Positions 54,001 to 60,992 of a stretch of DNA of 60,992 nucleotides are shown here, piece after piece. The DNA is taken from positions 1 through 60,992 of the forward strand of contig JABVXV010000357.1 of the NCBI GenBank assembly GCA_013365325.1, given 5' to 3'. Numbering within the stretch: the stretch's first letter is position 1; every line of letters starts with the position of its first letter. Below the pieces are notes generated by a model. The model was not told where the DNA came from, did no database searches, and saw only the letters and a list, made by a program, of their open reading frames with translations. The position numbers were made by a program, and so were the translations under genes. The stretch comes from Dipetalonema caudispina (lineage: Eukaryota > Nematoda > Chromadorea > Rhabditida > Onchocercidae).

Positions 54001-54381
54001 ATGATATAGTATGAATCATTGATATTTGTTAATCATAGATTATATGATTACTTTTGCAGGAGCATTTTAATAATGAAATAGTGAGATACGTTTATTCACG
54101 TTTACTACAATTTCTATCATCTGATCTATGCTCTTCGTATCATTATATCGTACGAGATGTGACAAAGTTTGTGTAATATATATGTAGAATAGTAGTGGTT
54201 AGTAATAATAGATTGTTCGGTTTTCTAAGTTTCTTTCTAGACAAAATCTACGAGATTTGTTGCTTATCGTTATAGAGATATGATATAATATATTCGTATA
54301 ATCGATATTTCAGATATATTTCGATTTGAATGAATAATCCGGTTTGGTAATTTAGCTAGACGCTATTAAATTGATGGTGTA
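51033..54381. promoter_or_regulatory. 3.3-kb intergenic region WBP4-EEIG1
   Basis: It contains the likely WBP4 polyadenylation signal (AATAAA 51375-51380), a (TG)n run at about 51537-51552, several poly-T/poly-A tracts (51572-51598, 51820-51834, 52050-52095, 52206-52231), (TA)n at 51847-51862 and 53733-53745, and GGGGGG at about 52664. From 53120 to 54110 there are many ACGT-core sites, including the palindrome TTACGTAA (53708-53715), CCACGTAAT and TTCACGTTTCAC. A frame at 51381-51605 has no homology and runs into simple repeats. Confidence 0.55.
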
Positions 54382-56742
54382 ATGGCATTCCTTAAACGAC
54401 GTGGATATAAATTTCATGTTGACTTGGAACTTTTACACTTGAGTGATGTACCACTGGTTAATGCTGTCCTTTTTGCTAAGGTATAATATTGATTAAATGT
54501 AAATTGGATTGATAAATTGTAACCTTTTGTATAAGTAAGATCTCTTGAAACATTTATTACTTTATAATATGAGAGTAATAATTTATACTATTTCTACAGG
54601 TTCGACTATTGAATGGTGGTGCATTTGAAGGTGTAACGGAGCGTGTTCAAGTGCTCAATCATTCAGCTAATTGGAATAGTCATTTCAATTTTTCATGTCG
54701 AATTGCACCGGATCCTTTGACGGGTGTCCTTGAAAGATGTGCATGCAGAATTTCACTTCGTAAGGTAAGTTTTATTGTATAATAGACGGCAAATTAAATC
54801 ATTCATTATTTGCAGAAAATTACGGTGCATAAACTGTAAGCATAACCTTAAGAATTACGATGAATAAGACATAAATGTAACCATACAGTCATCTTGCCTT
54901 TTTTAGCCTTTTAACAAAAACTCATGACACTAACGACAAATCATTCGTTGTTTAGTCTGCTGTTGGTCGATTTTCTGAGCGGAATGTTCCAAATATCATT
55001 CATAGCCATGTTGATATTGTGATGAATTGTTGACACAGAATTTTCCTTTGTTATCTTTGAGAGTTTTAACTGGAACCAATGTGATATAGCAAGATTTCTG
55101 TAGCACTGTTTGTTTTAGGAGCAAAAAGGTGGTAAATCATATTCGAAACTTGGCTTTGTTGACATCAACTTGGCACAGTTTGCTGCGTCAGGCGTCGAGG
55201 GGATTACTCGTTCATATCTACTAGATGGTTATGGAATAAATCAACGTCAGGATAATTCAAGGATATTGATTAAAGTTACAATGAATCACCAAAGTGCAGA
55301 CCCAATTTTTAAAGTGTAAGTTTAAGAATTACCGTTAAAGCAATTCGTTTATTAACATCTATAAATGGACAAATTTGTAGACTTGGAAATATTCTATAAG
55401 AGACAAACATCAATCCAAATATATGTTTGATTTACCACGGAAGGCACAAAAGAATGGTGCTATGAGGAGGAAAATTTGTTTTGATTCGGATGAAAAGTGA
55501 AAATCTAATGTTTCAAAAAAAGAGGAAGTGCCATATACATAGCTATATATAAAGCTTTAGGTATAAATTCCCATTTTAGTTTGCATTTATGCTTCTTTGC
55601 AGACCAAGAATTGAATCGCTGTCAGAGGAGTTAATATTGAATCCGATGGATAGGAAAGCTCCACCAAACGATGATTATCTTTCACAGAGAAAGCAGGGAG
55701 ATACTGATTCTGCTGATTCATCATCCATTGATGATGTGTCACAATGTCATGGTACTATTTTTCATTTTGATCACATCCATGTACGAGACCATTTAATGTT
55801 AATATGATTGCAAATGTTGACATGACTATCAATACATGTTGTATAGTGCACCTTCTAGTTATTTTATTAGTTTTAATTATTAATTTTAATATGATCAAAT
55901 ATCGAAGTCGGATCTTCATCTTTACTATGTTTGGATCATATACGTTGCAGTTCAAAGAAAGGATTTATATTGCAGATGATAGTTCCTTGTCAATCGCAGC
56001 AACGTCTACTGGTATTTGCCTTGACCACTATGCAATAGAAAATTCATTCAAGAACAATAGCCTAAAGAAATCCGATGTAGTACGGCGGAATATTGGTACA
56101 GCTTTGGCACAGTCTAGGAGGCTAAGTCAAGACAGGTAGGATAAAAATAAGCATGAAATTAAAGAGCAGAAGAGTTTAGGGTTTTATAGGGTAACATAGC
56201 GTCCGTTAACTTCTGGATATATTTTCTCCGATATCGTTTTAAAAGCTTTATCGAATTTGTGTTTGGTTGAAGAAGCTCTGTTGCAGATCTCAGATAGCAA
56301 AAAATACCGAATGCGTGAGTGAAACAGCTACAAGGATACGTGCTACACGTGTGGATGCAGAAGACTTGATTGATCGTATGTTACAAGAAACAGTTATCAG
56401 TGATAATGGATCCGAGGATCGGTCAGCTGATAGAGGTATTATTAATTTTGCTTATAGTAATTACAGCTTAATTGCTAACTGTAAAAAATGGAACCTTTAT
56501 CTCGGTGAATTTTTTAATTTGTTATATGTAGTGAAATGACAGTTGTAATATTATGGGATTTTTTTAAAACCCTCCTGACATAGTAGGAGCAATTCGTTAT
56601 TTTTTTATATTATATTTCAGGATTAGCACTTTTTGTATCAAGAAATGGTGAAGCAGTTGTAGGTGCAAATACGTTGCCTACGGATTCGTTCGAACGTGTT
56701 CATATATCATCGGATGTAGGTTCACCCTTATCTAACGGTTGA
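54382..56742 (+). CDS. EEIG1: EEIG1/FAM102 family NT-C2 domain protein
   Basis: Seven exons in phase: 54382-54480, 54600-54764, 55119-55315, 55603-55751, 55976-56135, 56287-56435, 56621-56742 (TGA), 346 residues; human FAM102A has 384. The NT-C2 domain occupies about residues 1-150: MAFLKRRGYKFHVDLELLHL, then VPLVNAVLFAKVRLLNGG, followed by GGKSYSKLGFVDINLAQFAA and QDNSRILIKVTM, each closely matching FAM102A. A Ser/Asp-rich linker follows. The conserved C-terminal motif, R(V/I)DAEDLIDRMLQ through LFVSRNGEA, is also present. NT-C2 proteins bind membranes and organise endocytosis or cytoskeleton; EEIG1 is estrogen-induced and acts in osteoclasts in mammals (family knowledge); the nematode role is unknown. 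The call is secure. The upstream region carries ACGT motifs. Confidence 0.94.
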
Positions 56743-56856
56743 ATTCCATTTTTATCATGTAGATAATTGAAAATAGTGAACTAGTGCATAGAGTTTTTTA
56801 ACGGGTTGTTTTTGTGGTTATATTTGTTCTGTCCTCAATATAAATATTTCATCTAT

Positions 56857-56857
<1 letters not shown>

Positions 56858-56893
<36 letters not shown>
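56858..56893. repeat. Poly-T tract of 36 bases
   Basis: An uninterrupted run of about 36 T residues just downstream of the EEIG1 stop. It may be a slippage-prone site or the poly-A end of an old minus-strand retro-insertion; no element body is recognisable on its left. Confidence 0.9.
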
Positions 56894-56895
<2 letters not shown>

Positions 56896-59800
56896 CTAAT
56901 TTAGTTTTTGTTGTAACGAAGGTAGATCGATACATTCAACGATCCTAAATTTCTTGGAAGGAGCATTAAATTAAGTGGAAAGTGTGGTTCATTTTTCATT
57001 CAAGACCAATTTGTTTATCATGAAAAGAAAAAGCTGAGAATGGAAACTTGTTTGTTTTTCATTAATGAAAAGCATATAGCTTTTCGGCTCCTGTATTGTT
57101 TTATCGATCTCCTGACATTCACTGGCTTTTATGAGTTATTGATTTTGTACTATAGTTTAGTGGAGTAATACTGTTGTGAAGGTATTATACGGTTAGGAGA
57201 TTATAAAGCTTGATATTGATCGTGGCGGTCTTATTCACTCGTATGGAACAATGATGGAAGTGAACAGGTCTACGAAGATTTCATATTTATGTGACACACT
57301 TTTAGAGCTTTCGCTTTTGCTCATTTCACTTTTCGTTCTCCTTTTTTTTATTTTTTTCGAAGAATTGTAGGAAATAAACTGATATTATCTGAAGCGTAAT
57401 GTTTCCATAATGCATTTGTTATCACTGTTGGTTCTACACATATACATATACATAACTCAATTACTCTCCTACTTGTAAACCTCTTTATAATCAGATAACA
57501 AGCTAAGTTCATAAGCATAAATAAATTGGAAAATGCAGATAATTGCACTAGGCTTTAAATAGCGTTGGTTAATATAATACTAAAGATACTTTCCATATAA
57601 GGGATTTTATGTCTGGAAATGAAAATATATTACTTTTCATATTCCGTCAAGCATAATATGTGCTTTTTAAGTTTGTTGAAATATTATTTCAAATACTCAA
57701 TGCTTAAATAATGGTATACGTTAGAGTGTTTGATTTTATTGCTTTAAGTAAGCAAAAGATTCAGTGAAATTGACTTTTTTATTCGTACGACACATTTAAG
57801 TGTCATTCATTTTATGTAATGCAAACTTTTATTTAAATAGCAATGATACTTTGAAAGATAACTATGAGGCGACGGATAAGTTCGAGAATAGAAGTATGAA
57901 GAATTTGAATAAAAATATTTTTAATAAGATTTATTCAAATATACGACTCTAAATAAATCATAAATTCATATTGGAAATTTTGCATAAACAAAAGAATGAA
58001 CAAATAAACCTCATTCCATATAACAATAAAACAAAGAAAAAGAAAAAAAAAAAAAAGAAATCATCGATGTAACTCTCATACTTTGTGGATATCTTTAAAA
58101 CTATTTGATGAAGTAAAGATTTTTGATGTTACACTGTTATAATTTTTCGTGAGTATGAATTTTCTGATAAGTTTTACAAAATAATCTGAGCAATTTGAAA
58201 TGCTGATCGCAAATGTGTTATTTCATCTATCGTTTGCTAATTACATGTGACGATAACGGACTATTAATCCGAATATGATCTTAGATAAACCGAATTTAGC
58301 TGCTATAAGAAAAAATTCCATTTTCACATTCATAAATTGTTTTTATTTTCAAAATTTTTCGTCTCAAATTGTTATGAAAAAATTCACTATACGTTACTTG
58401 ACGTCAATTATTTAATAATTTTCAAATATTCATTACAACGATAAGTTATACAAAATTGTTTGAAATAATTTTCAGTGATTTGAATAATATTAAAGAAGAA
58501 AATATAAAGCAGAAAAGAGTTGAAATAATCAATTAGTTAATGTTGAAAAATATTTGAATGTAGATGCATAAAAATGCATTTCTTTAATGATTATTTAGCA
58601 CACAAACTATTTTTGAAATTTAATTTGAATTTTTTTACGACTTTTGAATTTCTGTATTTTTCTTTCCTTTTCTCTCGTTAATTGACTAAAAAATAATCCT
58701 ATATTAACTATATTTGTATGTAACATATATGAAAGATTATATTGAATTGAAACTAAATCAAATCAAGAATCGATTTCATATTAACAAATTTCTGATTATT
58801 AGAATTTTGGAAAAGAAAAGCAGGAAAAATTTGATGAATTGTGAAACGAAATTTGTCATTTGATTAATTACTTTAGAACTAATAAATAAATTACCAAATA
58901 GATTATTTGAATTAATTATTAACGAATTGTAATTTATTCATCAATTTTCGAAATGAATTATCGATTTAATAGTTGCCAAGTAATGGAATAAATAATAATC
59001 TAAAGCAGATAGATATCAGTTAGTTTGTTAATCCTTTATTAAATAAATGAAAAATGATTAACATGAATATATTATTTAATATATAATTTCTATCATTCAG
59101 TACTCGCTTGGCTTACTGATTATTCTATTCATTTCATATAATGATGATCGTTATCTTATATGTTTATAACGTGATAATGATAATATTTAATTTAATGAAT
59201 ATCATATTAAAATAAGGGTGCCTTTTTTTCTTTTAAGAATCATTTTTTAAATGAATATAAATTGACAAGTTTCCAATAAATATTTTCATTTGACTAATTT
59301 CATATTCATATTTAAATTATAAGGAAAGCTATACTTATTTTATATACTAGCTTGGTGTTTTAAACTATAAAATGTTATAGACTAGGACATTTTTTTCCCT
59401 TATGATTATATGAAAAATTATGTGAAATTAGTTCACTGCAAATTAATATTAATATTATTGTTTTGTATGTTTTTTTTTTTTTACTTATCATTTGTTAATG
59501 TCAACATATCTAACATCTTTTGCTTCTTAACTATTTCATACTATGAAATTATTATATCACTGGATATGTGCGGCTTAAGCTTTAGCTTAAACTTCAACTT
59601 CTAAAAATAGAATTTACTTTTGAAAACTTGCAGCAACTTTTTTTTTTAAAGGGACACTTTCCGAATCAAATCAAAAGAAAACTTTTCTAAACATGCATAA
59701 CCTGAAATTGGCAATAAATTATCTGAATAGAATAGAATTGTTCAATTTGTAATCAGAAATGACATAAATTCCTGAGAGGAAAAATAACAAACAGAAGAAA

Positions 59801-60453
59801 GCAAAAGTTCATTTGTTTGTTTATTCAGTTTTCATGACTTTATAATTGAATTATTGCATTCAATTTCTATTTAGTCATCTTTTATATGATTAAAAAAATT
59901 CAATTTAAGATACATGAATTCAATACGAATTTCGACTGTATTAAATTTCAAATTTTATTGCATGTCGAATCAACAAATTTACACTATAATTATTCTCATC
60001 AGTAGAACAATCATTTTATTAGCTTAAGTTATCAAATAACTCATTCAATTAATATTTCATTTTTTTAAGTATATTTCAAATTTATTGTTACTTTCTTTTT
60101 CCTTCCTTCCCTTGTAATTCACAGAACAACATAATCAAAGTATTCATATATATTCATTTAAGTAATTTTTTAAAAAAAGAAAAAAAGAAAGACCAAAAAT
60201 AGAAAGAAAATGAAATGAAATTAACCATTCTATAAATGAAAGTTTAATCATTCAAAAAAATGAACACTTCAAATTTTTTCTTTTTTTTTCCATTTTTAAT
60301 GTTTGCGCATTCAATGAATCATTTCATTTCTTTTTTTATTTTTTCTATCATTCTCAACTGTCCTTCTCGTGAATTCATCATTTTATTATATCTTGATCAG
60401 ATATCCAATACTAGTTATTGTTGTAGAAGTAGTAGTAATAGTAATAGTAATGG

Positions 60454-60493
60454 TAAGATTGTCGTAGTGAATGTAAGATTGTCGTAGTGAATG
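60454..60493. repeat. Perfect 20-bp tandem duplication
   Basis: The unit TAAGATTGTCGTAGTGAATG occurs twice without spacer (60454-60473 and 60474-60493), right after a GTAATA/GTAGTA trinucleotide run (about 60427-60452). Confidence 0.97.
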
Positions 60494-60741
60494 CCACCAA
60501 TGTATCCGAGCTTTTCGATCTGTCTATGTGTGTCTGTGTATACGATAATTTAAAAATTGTCTCAAAACAAGAATTGGATAGTATTGTTAAGTTAAAGACT
60601 AGTTTGATTAGCTATAGAGGTGAATTACACGGTATGCACACAAACGTAAATACGTAAAATATACAAAAGTTGAAGTTGAAATTGAACTGTACCGGTCAGT
60701 ACAAGCAGTCCAATTATACATTATTGTTTCTTACTACGAGT

Positions 60742-60755
60742 CTGTGTGTGTGTGT
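60742..60755. repeat. (TG)n dinucleotide run
   Basis: A short TG array followed by TG-rich sequence (CCGTGTGTATGTATTTATGT). It is low-complexity and not coding. Confidence 0.85.
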
Positions 60756-60871
60756 CCGTGTGTATGTATTTATGTCTGTCTGTCCATTTACCTATCAACT
60801 GCTATAGTTATCATCATTTATCATGCTGATATTTCATCTTATCATTTTACCAGTAAGTATTAGCACCATTC

Positions 60872-60992
<121 letters not shown>

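Larger units (their letters stand above)
56743..60868. other. AT-rich region, no gene recognised
   Basis: About 4.1 kb downstream of EEIG1. It holds the 36-base poly-T, short AT-rich frames without homology (57348-57548, 59410-59604, 60260-60487), a 20-bp tandem duplication (60454-60493) and a (TG)n run (60742-60755). I see no set of phased exons on either strand. The higher-GC stretch around 60420-60790 could be a promoter or 5' end of a gene beyond the right edge. Confidence 0.6.

Overview
The window looks like a piece of a nematode nuclear genome. It is very AT-rich. Its genes are split into many small exons with T-rich (T)TTTCAG or TTTAG acceptors. Several proteins have recognisable animal orthologues of near-normal length. 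The overall look suggests a filarial/spirurid worm, but the species is inference. I assembled every multi-exon gene by hand, requiring exon phases, splice signals and family similarity to agree. Exon coordinates are in the evidence fields.

Layout, left to right: (1) a TTA array at the left edge. (2) A 5'-incomplete plus-strand gene for a SAPCD1/2-like coiled-coil protein (2857-7147). (3) LETM1, the inner mitochondrial membrane cation/proton exchanger, on the minus strand (8869-14226), head-to-head with (4) RINT1/Tip20, a vesicle-tethering subunit, on the plus strand (15738-20415). (5) A small unrecognised minus-strand candidate gene (20521-21623), downstream of (6) the condensin II kleisin NCAPH2/KLE-2 (22151-27342, minus), which is head-to-head with (7) WRAP53/TCAB1, a WD40 Cajal-body protein (28570-32106, plus). 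(8) A ZIP (SLC39) zinc transporter (32534-34711, minus), head-to-head with (9) the N-terminal methyltransferase NTMT1 (36172-38691, plus). (10) RABL6 (39403-46632, plus), whose 3.6-kb intron 5 holds (11) an intronless gene for a membrane-anchored RING E3-like protein (41876-42802, plus). (12) The spliceosomal WW protein WBP4/FBP21 (47658-51032, plus). (13) An EEIG1/FAM102 NT-C2 protein (54382-56742, plus). The last 4 kb are AT-rich with no recognisable gene and end in another TTA/ATT array.

The genes are mostly unrelated housekeeping functions: mitochondrial ion balance, ER-Golgi tethering, chromosome condensation, RNP biogenesis, zinc uptake, protein methylation, small GTPase signalling, splicing and endocytic C2 proteins. 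What they share is layout. Three divergent pairs each use a 1.2-1.5-kb gap, and these gaps, with the region upstream of EEIG1, hold clusters of ACGT-core motifs (TTACGTAA, TGACGTAA, TTTTTACGTG).

The least expected items are the nested intronless RING gene, the ACGT-motif clusters, a perfect 15-bp hairpin in a RINT1 intron, a decayed duplicate of an exon start in KLE-2, and a stop-free 78-nt optional intron in RABL6. I saw no tRNA, rRNA, CRISPR array or intact transposon.
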